Below, piece after piece: positions 43,896-52,214 of a stretch of DNA of 64,000 bases. The translations under genes were made by a program, and so were the position numbers. This DNA is from Paenibacillus sp. MAEPY2 (GTDB lineage Bacteria > Bacillota > Bacilli > Paenibacillales > Paenibacillaceae): contig NZ_AWUK01000008.1 of assembly GCF_000499205.1 (NCBI RefSeq), positions 1-64,000 of the forward strand. Direction: 5' to 3'. How positions within the stretch are numbered: position 1 is the first letter of the stretch; each line of letters starts with the position of its first letter. The notes under the pieces are model-generated. The model saw only the letters and a program-made list of their open reading frames with translations. It was not told the DNA's origin and searched no databases.

Positions 43896-43934
43896 ACCTT
43901 CATTTCACTCTATCCAGTGAGGTGGAGGTTTTTA
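43896..43934 (+). terminator. Terminator after sbp
   Basis: ACCTTCATTTCACT (43896-43909) pairs with AGTGAGGTGGAGGT (43916-43929), followed by TTTT. Confidence 0.8.
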
Positions 43935-43943
43935 TATTATCAG

Positions 43944-44010
43944 GGAGAGCACCGACCCATCCGCTCGGGGACGGGATGAAGAACCGGAGTGGATGGAGGT
44001 TTCGCCAGGC
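43944..44010 (+). other. Structured, GC-rich non-coding segment
   Basis: CCATCCGCTC (43957-43966) pairs over 10 bp with GAGTGGATGG (43987-43996), with one wobble. The 20-base loop CGGGGACGGGATGAAGAACC can fold further, and the flanks are more GC-rich than neighbouring gaps. It lies between the sbp terminator and a promoter (TTGTAT-18-TATAAT at 44015-44044). It matches no RNA family I recognise. Confidence 0.35.
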
Positions 44011-44014
44011 CACT

Positions 44015-44044
44015 TTGTATCCGGCTATCGGGACAGGATATAAT
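44015..44044 (+). promoter_or_regulatory. Promoter ahead of the 44100 gene
   Basis: TTGTAT (44015-44020), 18 bases, perfect TATAAT (44039-44044). Confidence 0.55.
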
Positions 44045-44099
44045 GAATTAGGAATATCCATGGAATAATGATATATAGTGACAGGAAGGTGTGAGTTGG

Positions 44100-44546
44100 A
44101 TGAGTGCTGAGTTTAAGTTGTCCCAAAATACAGCCATTCTGCTGGAGCAGGCTCGTAGCAAAGGCATGTCAAATGCAGCTTTGTTGGAAGCGATACAGGC
44201 CAAAGATGTGGCTGCGTTTGATGCCGTGTCTGAGGAGCACTACAGATATGATGATTTCTTCTCCTATGCGGACGAGCATGGCGAGAATCTGGAAGGTGCG
44301 GTTAAAGACGGCTACCGGATTACCTTTAATACTCGTGGTGGTCTGGGGATCTACTTGCAAAAGTCTTTCGGATTACAGCCGGAGCAAGACTTCACTGTTG
44401 GTGAAGGCATCGTAACCGGGTTAAAATTAAAATCAGAACAGGCAGATGTACTGGCCAAACGCCTTGCATCGAATTGGGTCATTACCGAGTCAAAGGAAGT
44501 GCCTGAAGGTCAGGAATTGACGTTGAAGCTGCGGGCTTTGATCTAG
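44100..44546 (+). CDS. Uncharacterised 148-residue protein
   Basis: Not assigned to a family. The N-terminal half is helical (FKLSQNTAILLEQARSKGMSN, ALLEAIQAKDVAAFD); the second half looks alpha/beta (GYRITFNTRGGLGIYLQKSFG). No signal peptide, membrane segment or metal motif is visible. AGGAAGG lies 10 bases before the ATG at 44100; a GTG at 44091 is too close. It has its own promoter and terminator. Confidence 0.65.
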   Translation: MSAEFKLSQNTAILLEQARSKGMSNAALLEAIQAKDVAAFDAVSEEHYRYDDFFSYADEHGENLEGAVKDGYRITFNTRGGLGIYLQKSFGLQPEQDFTVGEGIVTGLKLKSEQADVLAKRLASNWVITESKEVPEGQELTLKLRALI

Positions 44547-44598
44547 CTGATAGCGAAACAAAGGATATGAAGTTGGACTGCTAAATGTCAGACAACAG

Positions 44599-44645
44599 AG
44601 ACTGTCCCGTTTGCAGTGAATAACTGCGCGGGAGGGTCTTTTTTT
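44599..44645 (+). terminator. Terminator after the 44100 gene
   Basis: AGACTGTCCCG pairs with CGGGAGGGTCT around an inner GCAGT/ACTGC hairpin, followed by seven T residues. Confidence 0.85.
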
Positions 44646-44743
44646 GCAAAAACAGAGGTGGGAGATTACAATTTACATATCATGAATCGGATGGAATATA
44701 AATTGGGATGCATTGCTTCCGGGATAGAGAGGGGACTTTCATA

Positions 44744-45523
44744 ATGAATCAGCTAACATTTCTGGGAACCGGGGATGCGATGGGTGTTCCGCGGGTGTAT
44801 TGTGAGTGTGACGTCTGCACAGAAGCACGGCTTACGGGAATCAACCGCCGCAGACGCTCTGCTGTTTTGATCCATGGAGATGGCGAGCACGAACCTTTCA
44901 TGATTGACTGCGGACCGGACTGGAGGTCACAGATGGAAAACCTCGGGATGCGGATGGTGCAGACGCTGCTAATTACTCATGCACATTTCGATCATATTGG
45001 AGGCTTGCCGGAATGGGCCGATGCCTGTCGCTGGTTGGGTGTAAAAGGGCAGTTGTATGCACCACGGGAAGTAATTGCGACCATCCAGAGTCAGTTTCCA
45101 TGGCTTGGTCGCCATATGGATTTTCTGGAAACGGATGATGATATCGAGCTTGGTGGATGGAAGGTGCACTCTTGGAAAGTTTGCCACGGTCATAATGGCT
45201 ATTCGTATGCGTATCGGTTGGAACGTGAAGGATACACCTGGGCGTATTGCTCGGATGCCATTGATTTGAAGGCTGCGGAGAGGCAGCCGCTATACGGGCT
45301 GGATCTGCTGGTCCTCGGAACGAGCTTTGTTCATGAGCTTGCGGAATTCTCCACACGTTCGGTGTATGACATGGTTGAGGCGCAGGAGCTGTTGCAGGAG
45401 TTGAAGCCGAATCAGACTTATTTTACACATATGTCTCACGACGTGGATGTACGCCAGAATTATAATCTGGATCAGGGAATTACGCTGGCACTTACCGGTC
45501 TGCAGGTGAAGCTGGGAGAATAG
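44744..45523 (+). CDS. MBL-fold metal-dependent hydrolase, PhnP-like
   Basis: A 259-residue metallo-beta-lactamase-fold protein. The metal-binding motif is LITHAHFDHIGGLPEW; further ligands are likely in IDCGPDWR, AYCSDAID and THMSHDVD. The N-terminal CECDVCTEARLTGINRRRR with two close Cys resembles PhnP and related phosphodiesterases. A phosphodiesterase activity is likely; no phn genes are nearby. The ATG at 44744 follows GAGAGGGGA. Confidence 0.87.
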   Translation: MNQLTFLGTGDAMGVPRVYCECDVCTEARLTGINRRRRSAVLIHGDGEHEPFMIDCGPDWRSQMENLGMRMVQTLLITHAHFDHIGGLPEWADACRWLGVKGQLYAPREVIATIQSQFPWLGRHMDFLETDDDIELGGWKVHSWKVCHGHNGYSYAYRLEREGYTWAYCSDAIDLKAAERQPLYGLDLLVLGTSFVHELAEFSTRSVYDMVEAQELLQELKPNQTYFTHMSHDVDVRQNYNLDQGITLALTGLQVKLGE

Positions 45524-45578
45524 GATAGCCATCTAAAAATAAATTCAGAAGAGCGTATCCTTTGCCGGAGGTTCTTCG

Positions 45579-45593
45579 TTTACATAGTGTAAA
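45579..45593. promoter_or_regulatory. Palindrome upstream of the sigma factor gene
   Basis: TTTACA-TAG-TGTAAA is a perfect 6-bp inverted repeat 63 bases before the sigma factor start. TACA/TGTA half-sites are used by several repressor families, including BlaI-like ones. It may instead be part of a promoter. Confidence 0.35.
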
Positions 45594-45655
45594 GCAATTA
45601 CAGCAAGGGAATTGAAGCAAGATCAATCAGGAACCAACAAAGGGGGGCCCCAAAC

Positions 45656-46522
45656 ATGGCCTTTGTGAAGTCCGTGGATTGCAGAATCAACAGACCACAT
45701 GATGATAAACCGATTGAACCATATAGCCATTACAGTGTCCAAACCGGATATACGTTAGAGCAAACGATTGAAGCTGCGCTGCCGAACCTGCTGGGCTCAT
45801 TGTACGCCTACTGCATGTCATTAACTGGTTCAGTCTGGGAGACGGAGGATCTGGTTCAGGATACCTGTGTTAAAGCACTATCCTCTTCAGCTGCCCGAAG
45901 AACGGGAATGACAGAGGACATGAACTGGGAAGCCTATCTCATCCGTGTTGCACGCAACACCTGGATTGACGCCATACGGAAGCGTGAGAACTTGGCGAGC
46001 AAACTGGAAAGCATGAAGCCATTTATGCAAGAATTTGAGGAAGAAGAGCGATTCGAGGAAGTGGAGTCCGCTGTTCAGATCCTTGTGAATGAACTGCCAC
46101 CGTGGCAGCGAGCGATATATATGTTACGTGATTTGATGGGATACACGACGGTAGAGACTGCTGAACTGTTGGACACGACGGAAGGAGCGGTCAAAGCCGC
46201 CTTGAATCGTGCCCGTTCTGCACTGGCTAAAGTGAGACACAGCCTGAACGAAGCCGATTCTGATCAGACAAATCAAGCGGATGAGAATCAACAAAATCGG
46301 GAGGAACTGCGCAGTTATTTACTGGCATTCCGCAGCGGTGATACAGCCCGTTTAATTGATCTATGCCTGAATCAGACCGATGATCCGATGGCTGTAGCGG
46401 GAACGATTTTGCAGCAGACTCTGCCGTCTCAATCGATGCAACCAGTGATGTACAGTTATTCAAGCTCCGATACGAATTCCATGTCGTATGGGGGAGGATA
46501 TACGGTCAGCATGGTTGCATAA
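45656..46522 (+). CDS. ECF-type sigma-70 factor with C-terminal extension
   Basis: A 288-residue alternative sigma factor. Region 2 is LPNLLGSLYAYCMSLTGSVWETEDLVQDTCVKAL (in parts), with WEAYLIRVARNTWIDAIRKRE at 2.4; region 4 is LPPWQRAIYMLRDLMGYTTVETAELLDTTEGAVKAALNRARSAL (in parts). After about residue 205 come 80 residues (LRSYLLAFRSGDTARLIDL, then a Ser/Tyr/Gly-rich tail) that may regulate activity, as in ECF groups with fused C-terminal domains. No anti-sigma gene is adjacent. clpP follows after 18 bases, so the two are probably co-transcribed. GGGGGG precedes the ATG region. Confidence 0.87.
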   Translation: MAFVKSVDCRINRPHDDKPIEPYSHYSVQTGYTLEQTIEAALPNLLGSLYAYCMSLTGSVWETEDLVQDTCVKALSSSAARRTGMTEDMNWEAYLIRVARNTWIDAIRKRENLASKLESMKPFMQEFEEEERFEEVESAVQILVNELPPWQRAIYMLRDLMGYTTVETAELLDTTEGAVKAALNRARSALAKVRHSLNEADSDQTNQADENQQNREELRSYLLAFRSGDTARLIDLCLNQTDDPMAVAGTILQQTLPSQSMQPVMYSYSSSDTNSMSYGGGYTVSMVA

Positions 46523-46540
46523 ACCGGGGAGGCAAAATGC

Positions 46541-47122
46541 ATGAACGTGGTACCTTATGTTGTTGAACAGACAGCCCGCGGAGAGCGGAGCTATGATATT
46601 TATTCCCGTTTGCTGAAAGATCGAATCATTATGGTATCCGGGGAAATTGAGGATCAGATGGCCAACGCGATCGTGGCCCAATTATTGTTTCTGACCGCAG
46701 AGGACCCGGAGAAGGATATCCAGATGTATATTAACAGTCCAGGTGGCTCCGTCACCGCCGGTTTCTCCATCTATGACACGATGCAATTCGTGAAGCCTGA
46801 CATTTCCACGATCTGCACAGGCATGGCGGCCAGCTTTGGTACGATCCTGCTGGTTGGTGGAACAAAAGGGAAACGACTGGCGCTGCCAAACAGTGAAATC
46901 ATGATTCACCAGCCGCTTGGCGGTACGCGAGGGCAGGCATCGGATATGCTGATTCACGCCAATCGGATTATCCAACATCGTCAGCGCCTTAACAAGCTGC
47001 TTGCCGATCATACAGGACAGCCAATGGAGCGGATTGAAAAGGATACCGATCGAGATTACTTCCTGACTGCGGCAGAAGCCGTGGAGTATGGACTGGTGGA
47101 TAAGGTTATATCCAGTTCGTAG
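46541..47122 (+). CDS. clpP: ClpP-family serine protease, paralogue type
   Basis: A 193-residue ATP-dependent Clp protease proteolytic subunit. The catalytic Ser lies in [16 protein letters not shown], the His in [11 protein letters not shown], and the Asp in [14 protein letters not shown]. The Ser context is AASFG with GTILLVGG, while housekeeping ClpP has AASMG with AFLL, suggesting a second Clp[14 protein letters not shown] is intact. GGGGAGG precedes the ATG. Its pairing with a sigma factor suggests stress-linked expression or turnover of a regulator; this is inference. Confidence 0.92.
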   Translation: MNVVPYVVEQTARGERSYDIYSRLLKDRIIMVSGEIEDQMANAIVAQLLFLTAEDPEKDIQMYINSPGGSVTAGFSIYDTMQFVKPDISTICTGMAASFGTILLVGGTKGKRLALPNSEIMIHQPLGGTRGQASDMLIHANRIIQHRQRLNKLLADHTGQPMERIEKDTDRDYFLTAAEAVEYGLVDKVISSS

Positions 47123-47184
47123 GCAGCTTGCAGATACAGAAACACCAGTTAGATTAACATAATAGGACAGAGTAAACTCAACAG

Positions 47185-47218
47185 CCCGAAAGGTTATTTA
47201 GTGCCTTTCGGGTTTGTT
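47185..47218 (+). terminator. Terminator after clpP
   Basis: CCCGAAAGG (47185-47193) pairs perfectly with CCTTTCGGG (47204-47212), followed by TTTGTT. Confidence 0.85.
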
Positions 47219-47300
47219 ATGTTTAATTTTTTTACTGGTATAGCGAGTATATCTTTTAGCTTTTGGACGACAGGCTGGTGCTGACCTTAGCAACGTGCCA

Positions 47301-48710
47301 TCAGGTATTTTCAGCCAGCGCAACAAGTCTGCTCATGCCTTCCCGGATCTGCTGCTCGTGAGCATAAGAGAAGGAGAGCCGCAATTTTCGACTGGCGTCC
47401 GCATCGGAAGGATCGAACACGGTTCCCGGCACAAAAGCAACGGAATGCTCCATGCATCGGTGAAGCAATCGCCCTGTATCCACGCCTTCCGGAAGCTCTG
47501 CCCAGATGTTAAGTCCACCTTCGGGGCGAGTCCACGTCCAATTGGTTTGTTGAAGGCACTGTTCCATGACTTCCATTCGTAGCTGAATGGCGGTACGCAG
47601 CTTTGACAGGTGCTGGTGCATGCGTGGCGACTGGAAATAACGGAGGAACAGCTTCTGATTCAGCAGAGGTGATCCGTTATCCGTCAGTGCCTTTACAGCC
47701 TGTAATCCCGGCATGAACCGGGGACGGCACATAATGGCGGCAATCCGCAGACCCGGCACAACATATTTGCTATAGCTACGAATATAGAGCGTATGCCCCG
47801 TTGTATCGTATGTGAAGATCGGCGCGGGAGGCTTTTCTTTGAAATAGATATCATAAGTGCTGTCGTCTTCCACCAGGAAACATCCGTACTGTTCCGCCAG
47901 TTCAGGCAATTGTTTGCGTTGCTCGGTTGGAATATTGATGCCCGTAGGATTCTGGAAGGTCGGCGTCATATAAAATACTCTTGGTTTTTCTTGCTTCATC
48001 AGGCGTTCAATCTGTTCCAGATCGTAGCCGTCAGGATGAATATCGGTAAAAATCAACTTTGCACCCTGTTTGCGAAAAATTTCCATCGCCGGCCCATACG
48101 TAGGTCTCTCCATGAGTACACGGTCACCGGGTCTGACGAGACTTCGAGAGATGACATCAATGGCCTGCTGTGCACCGGAAGTAATCAGCACTTCATCGGC
48201 TGAGAGATAGAAACGCTCCCTCATCGTCAGATGGCTTGCCAAGGCAATACGCAGCTCCAGATCTCCCTGAATTGTGGAGTATGTGCCAAGCAGACGGGGA
48301 TATAGATCCAGTAAATCCCGCATCAGCTCGCCCCAATATCGGTTTGGTAGCAGGGCGGGATCAATCAATGATTTGGAAAATTGGAATTCCGCCTCAAGGG
48401 ATTGTACGCGGGCAAGTGAATCCCAATGCAGCCAAGCGGAAACTGCCGGGTCATCGGCCTGGTCTGTCACGGGAGAAGGGTCAGCAGGACTAACATAATA
48501 ACCGGACTTATCCTTGACGTATACGTTTCCCCGTTCCTTTAATTCCTGATAAGCCTTGAAAACAGTGAGGCGATGCACGCCGAGCAGCTCAGACAGGCTC
48601 CGTACGGACGGCAGCTTCTCATTTTCTTTCCACTCTCCGGCTTCGATCCGTACAACAAGATAATGTACCACTTGCTCATATAGTTTCAGGCTGTTATCTG
48701 TCATCAACAT
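47301..48710 (-). CDS. MocR-family regulator (GntR HTH fused to aminotransferase fold)
   Basis: About 469 residues: an N-terminal GntR winged helix (LYEQVVHYLVVRIEAGEW, LPSVRSLSELLGVHRLTVFKAYQELKERG in parts) fused to a type I aminotransferase domain that binds PLP. The PLP lysine lies in IRSYSKYVVPGLRIA; TPTFQNPTGINIP and VEDDSTYD are cofactor contacts. Start uncertain; 48710 is preferred over 48749, which has no ribosome site. It diverges from a DMT exporter gene, a common arrangement in which MocR controls the neighbour, and the shared gap has repeated half-sites. Confidence 0.88.
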   Translation of the reverse strand: MLMTDNSLKLYEQVVHYLVVRIEAGEWKENEKLPSVRSLSELLGVHRLTVFKAYQELKERGNVYVKDKSGYYVSPADPSPVTDQADDPAVSAWLHWDSLARVQSLEAEFQFSKSLIDPALLPNRYWGELMRDLLDLYPRLLGTYSTIQGDLELRIALASHLTMRERFYLSADEVLITSGAQQAIDVISRSLVRPGDRVLMERPTYGPAMEIFRKQGAKLIFTDIHPDGYDLEQIERLMKQEKPRVFYMTPTFQNPTGINIPTEQRKQLPELAEQYGCFLVEDDSTYDIYFKEKPPAPIFTYDTTGHTLYIRSYSKYVVPGLRIAAIMCRPRFMPGLQAVKALTDNGSPLLNQKLFLRYFQSPRMHQHLSKLRTAIQLRMEVMEQCLQQTNWTWTRPEGGLNIWAELPEGVDTGRLLHRCMEHSVAFVPGTVFDPSDADASRKLRLSFSYAHEQQIREGMSRLVALAENT

Positions 48711-48771
48711 GGCTTTGCCCACCCCGCTCACACTCCTTTTGAACTCCATTGTAACAGCAAATGAGAGCTAA

Positions 48772-48825
48772 CTGTTCTGTTTTATTCATTCTGTTCTGTA
48801 GACGGTGCTATATGATGGAGAACAG
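48772..48825. promoter_or_regulatory. Repeated half-sites in the mocR-DMT intergenic region
   Basis: CTGTTCTGT occurs at 48772-48780 and again at 48791-48799, with AGAACAG in reverse at 48819-48825. A TATGAT -10 candidate lies at 48811-48816 toward the DMT gene. Direct repeats near the target promoter are typical MocR operators. Confidence 0.5.
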
Positions 48826-48842
48826 ATGAAGGAGGGGCTAGC

Positions 48843-49781
48843 ATGGTTGGATTAGCATTTACCGTAATGTGTCTTATTTTTGGAACAACGTTTCTGGCGA
48901 TTAAAATTGGCGTGGAGGCAGGCATGCCGCCTTTTCTGTCGGCAGGACTACGCTTTATTATTGCAGGTGCTCTAATGTTTGCATGGATGTGGATGAAAGG
49001 GAAAGTGAACCTGTCTTTACTGTGGCGGAAAGAGATGCTTCTGACAGGGGCCGGACTGACGTTCGGAACCTTTGCGACTTTATATTGGGCTGAACAATAT
49101 GTGAGCTCTGGTGTTGGAGCGATTCTATCAGCAACAGGTCCGCTGATGATTATGGTAATGCAGACAGCATTGTTGCGTCAAAAAACGTCCGCACGCATGA
49201 TTGCGGGCTGTCTGATCGGTTTTGCCGGGGTTATTCTCGTTGTATTACCGGGTGTATCCATCGGTGCAAATTCCCTGTGGTTATGGGGGTGTATTGCCGT
49301 ATTGGTGGGTGAAGTCTGTTACTCGGCGGGTGCATTGTACTCCAAAAAGGTCATTAACCAGTTTAAGGAGGCCAGTCCTGTAGCGATTAATGCGGTGCAA
49401 ATGATGTACGGAGGACTGCTGTTATCAGGGCTCTCCGTAGTGACGGAATCATGGAGCACAACTGGACTGGATTGGTTGCCAGCGGTATCATCTCTGATCT
49501 ATCTGACGGTAGTCGGTTCGATGGTTGGTCACAGCTTGTTCTACTGGATCATGTCTCGTACCAACCCGCTGTTTCCAGCAACCTGGTTATACATCTCCCC
49601 ACCCATTGCGGTTGGTCTTGGGGCGGTTCTCTACAATGAACATGTTAGCTGGATTACGTGGATCGGTGTTGCGCTGATCGTTTCGGGTTTGCTGGCGATG
49701 AATGAGAAAGTGATGGGCTGGTTGCAGAAAGGAAAACGCAAAACTCTATTGGGTCAGACTTCCAAATCCATGGTAAAATAG
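48843..49781 (+). CDS. EamA/DMT-family transporter
   Basis: A 312-residue inner-membrane protein with ten hydrophobic segments in two EamA repeats (FGTTFLAIKIGVEAGMPPFL, LRFIIAGALMFAW; second repeat VLVGEVCYSAGALYSKK). Such proteins export amino acids or other metabolites. The divergent MocR-type regulator suggests a PLP-linked or amino-compound substrate. GAAGGAGGGG precedes the ATG. Confidence 0.88.
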   Translation: MVGLAFTVMCLIFGTTFLAIKIGVEAGMPPFLSAGLRFIIAGALMFAWMWMKGKVNLSLLWRKEMLLTGAGLTFGTFATLYWAEQYVSSGVGAILSATGPLMIMVMQTALLRQKTSARMIAGCLIGFAGVILVVLPGVSIGANSLWLWGCIAVLVGEVCYSAGALYSKKVINQFKEASPVAINAVQMMYGGLLLSGLSVVTESWSTTGLDWLPAVSSLIYLTVVGSMVGHSLFYWIMSRTNPLFPATWLYISPPIAVGLGAVLYNEHVSWITWIGVALIVSGLLAMNEKVMGWLQKGKRKTLLGQTSKSMVK

Positions 49782-49803
49782 GAAATATCTATTTTACGCA
49801 GGA

Positions 49804-49890
49804 ATGAGGCGAGACATCACATTGAACAGACAGGGACTCGGTGTTGTGTTATTGTTTGCGGGAATTGTGCTCGTATCTTTGAACGACTGA
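49804..49890 (+). CDS. Possible 28-residue membrane peptide
   Basis: A very short open frame, 22 bases after the DMT gene: a basic start MRRDITLNRQ followed by the hydrophobic segment GLGVVLLFAGIVLVSL and the end ND. The hydrophobic part resembles the final helix of the DMT transporter just upstream (WIGVALIVSGLLAM). The ATG has AGGA only one base away; a TTG at 49822 follows GAGGCGAG by about 9. It may be a real small membrane protein or a gene remnant. Confidence 0.3.
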   Translation: MRRDITLNRQGLGVVLLFAGIVLVSLND

Positions 49891-49895
49891 ATAGA

Positions 49896-49941
49896 AGAAC
49901 AGCCCGGAATCCACAATCTACTGTGGTCTCCGGGCTGTTCT
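49896..49941. terminator. Hairpin between the DMT and Cof-type phosphatase genes
   Basis: AGAACAGCCCGGA (49896-49908) pairs perfectly over 13 bp with TCCGGGCTGTTCT (49929-49941), with CCACA/TGTGG inside. The T run is short, but position between convergent genes supports termination. Confidence 0.7.
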
Positions 49942-49954
49942 GTCTCTGAAGCAT

Positions 49955-50758
49955 TTACTCCGCGTTCAGCACAAATTTCTCAATAACCTGCTTCACGCCG
50001 TCTTCGTTATTGCTCGCGGTGATGTAGTCTGCCAGCTCTTTCAGAGCAGGGATCGCATTGCCCATCGCTACACCCAGACCTGCAACTTCCAACATTTCAT
50101 GGTCATTCCAGGAATCGCCGATGGCGATGCATTCGCTCAGTTCGCGGCCAAAATGATCTGCCAGGAACGTAAGTGCATGGCCTTTGGTTCCCTCATGATG
50201 CATGATTTCAAGGAAGTATGGCTTGGATTTGGTGATGTGCACTTCAGGTCCGAGCAGTTTGCGCAAGTCAACTGCAACTTCGTCCAGGTAGTCCGGCTCA
50301 TCAATGATGAGCAGTTTCGGTGTTTTTTGCTCGATCACTTTGATGAAATCCGGTTCGATATGGTACTGCGTACCGTTCAGCTTGGCGTAATCACGCAGCT
50401 TGTCGTTTTCTTCACGGGCATATAATTTATCGTCAATGTACGTTTGCAGGTGCAGATTATGCTCCAGGCAGTAGTCGTACAATTTGCGGGAAGCGTCCTG
50501 TGGAACGTAGCGCTCATAGAGTACTTTTTCGTCCAGCAAGTTCTTCACCAAAGCGCCCTGATACGTAATGATTGGCACGTTCAGTCCTGTCTGACGAGCG
50601 AGTGCTTGTGCAGAAGCATAGGCACGTCCAGTAGCCAAAGTTACAACCACACCATGAGCAACCGCTTGTTCCAGGGCGGTCTGTGTTGCGGGCGTTACTT
50701 CCTTGTTATCGTTGATCAGGGTATCATCAATGTCAATTGCGATTAATTTGTAGGTCAT
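49955..50758 (-). CDS. Cof-type HAD-IIB phosphatase
   Basis: A 267-residue HAD phosphatase with a C2B cap. Motif I is LIAIDIDDTLIND, motif II LATGRAYASAQ, and motif III/IV KGHALTFLADHFG, ECIAIGDSWNDHEML and GVAMGNAIPALKELADYIT. This is the YidA/YwtE-like group acting on sugar phosphates or FMN. The substrate is not predictable. GGAG lies upstream of the ATG. Confidence 0.9.
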   Translation of the reverse strand: MTYKLIAIDIDDTLINDNKEVTPATQTALEQAVAHGVVVTLATGRAYASAQALARQTGLNVPIITYQGALVKNLLDEKVLYERYVPQDASRKLYDYCLEHNLHLQTYIDDKLYAREENDKLRDYAKLNGTQYHIEPDFIKVIEQKTPKLLIIDEPDYLDEVAVDLRKLLGPEVHITKSKPYFLEIMHHEGTKGHALTFLADHFGRELSECIAIGDSWNDHEMLEVAGLGVAMGNAIPALKELADYITASNNEDGVKQVIEKFVLNAE

Positions 50759-50840
50759 CTGTGTTTCTCTCCTTTTTATCTGTATCTATAAAAACGAACG
50801 AATGGATAAATATTACACGAGACCACTCCGACTGCAGATT

Positions 50841-50945
50841 CATCTTTCGATCGCTGTTATCCCCGGATTTCATTGAATACATTCCCCAGAGGGGAAATCC
50901 GGGGATAAAGGCGAACGCTTCGCTTCTTCAGATTGATTCTGCCTT
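50841..50945 (-). repeat. Copy D of the dispersed repeat (reverse orientation)
   Basis: Read on the minus strand it runs CAGAATCAATCTGAAGAAGC, GCGTTCGCC, then a hairpin with arms CCCCGGATTTC and GGAAATCCGGGG, and ends GGGGATAACAGCGATCG. This is the same order as copy B (56308-56465). It fills the gap between the Cof phosphatase gene and lplJ. Confidence 0.65.
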
Positions 50946-51000
50946 CTCCGTTAACGTGTAATTATAGAATTCGTTCTAAAATTATACTCACATCTAAATT

Positions 51001-52002
51001 TTATTCTTCCAGGAAAATGAGGCCAATAAAGTCCTCCAGCTCCAGGTTGCCGAAGTAATGTTTAACATCCAGACCCTCGAGTGCAGTACGCACCTCGGAT
51101 TCCTCGTAACGCTTGCCACGCAGCATATCTTCGATATCCGCCACATCGCCTACGCCGAAGAAATCACCAAAGATTTTGACATCTTCAATGCGTCCATCTT
51201 TGATATTCATGCGCAGGTCAATGATGCCGACAGGGAATTTTCGTGTATGCTTCACATTGCTCTCCGGTGACAAGCCATAGTTCCAATCCCAGTTGCTATA
51301 ACGCTCGGCGGAGATTTCCTTGATCTTGTCCCAATCTTTCTCCGTGAGTTCATATTGAGGAACGTCCTGTGGCTCCATGCGGAAAATGTGACGCAGCAGC
51401 TCGTCCCGGAATTGTTCAATAGTCAGATTGCTGTCAATCAGATCACGAATGTTGGCAACCCGGCTGCGCACGGACTTGGTGCTCTTGGACTTGAACTTCT
51501 CGGGATTCACGTTGAGTGAAGCCTGGACGTGGTCGAGGTTCAGGTTAAACATCAATGTGCCGTGACTGAACATGCGACCACGCGTGGAGAATTGGGCGTT
51601 GCCCGAAATTTTCTTTTCTCCGACTTGCAGATCGTTCCGTCCCGTCAGTTCGGCATTGACACCGAGTTCTTGCAGGGCTTCCACCACAGGCTGGGTGAAT
51701 TTGCGGAAGTTGTGGAAGGATTGTCCGTCATCCTTGGTAATAAAGCTGAAATTGAGGTTGCCCAGATCATGATAAACAGCCCCGCCTCCCGAAAGACGAC
51801 GTACGACTTGAACACCGTTATCCTGAACATACTCAATGTTGATCTCTTCAATGGTATTCTGATGTTTTCCGATAATAATGGACGGGCGATTGATGTAAAA
51901 CAGCAAGTAGCTGTCATCCATCGGCAGATGCTTCAGGATGTATTCCTCAATGGCGAGGTTTACAGAAGGATCTGTAATGCCCTGGTTATCAACAAACAGC
52001 AT
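51001..52002 (-). CDS. lplJ: Lipoate-protein ligase
   Basis: A 333-residue enzyme that activates free lipoate with ATP and attaches it to E2/GcvH lysines. The family motif VVRRLSGGGAVYHDLGNLNFSF, the Lys of KKISGNAQFSTRGRMFSHGTLMF (split) and the C-terminal accessory domain (IIDLRMNIKDGRIEDVKIFGDFF in parts) are present. The ATG at 52002 is 7-8 bases after GGAGG; the ATG at 52008 is too close. It is monocistronic. Confidence 0.94.
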   Translation of the reverse strand: MLFVDNQGITDPSVNLAIEEYILKHLPMDDSYLLFYINRPSIIIGKHQNTIEEINIEYVQDNGVQVVRRLSGGGAVYHDLGNLNFSFITKDDGQSFHNFRKFTQPVVEALQELGVNAELTGRNDLQVGEKKISGNAQFSTRGRMFSHGTLMFNLNLDHVQASLNVNPEKFKSKSTKSVRSRVANIRDLIDSNLTIEQFRDELLRHIFRMEPQDVPQYELTEKDWDKIKEISAERYSNWDWNYGLSPESNVKHTRKFPVGIIDLRMNIKDGRIEDVKIFGDFFGVGDVADIEDMLRGKRYEESEVRTALEGLDVKHYFGNLELEDFIGLIFLEE

Positions 52003-52152
52003 GGTCATTCCTCCATTAATGTATGTGAGGGATAGAATATCCCTTATGTAGTGATGCTTTACGGAATCGAAATTCCTTCTCTATTGTAAACGAATTGTCG
52101 ATAGGACACAAAGGAATTACAGCTCGAACGGGCTTGAACAGGCAAAACAGGA

Positions 52153-52182
52153 TTGACCCCTGACTGTCACGACATCCATAAT
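52153..52182 (+). promoter_or_regulatory. Promoter of the cobD operon
   Basis: TTGACC (52153-52158), 18 bases, CATAAT (52177-52182). Transcription would start near 52189. No cobalamin riboswitch is present upstream, unlike the btuFCD operon. Confidence 0.6.
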
Positions 52183-52214
52183 AAAAAGGACATGCAGAAA
52201 GGATGACGGATAGA

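Noticed and set aside
47295..47582. Plus-strand frames inside the mocR gene
   Set aside because: Antisense to a well-supported gene; no ribosome site.
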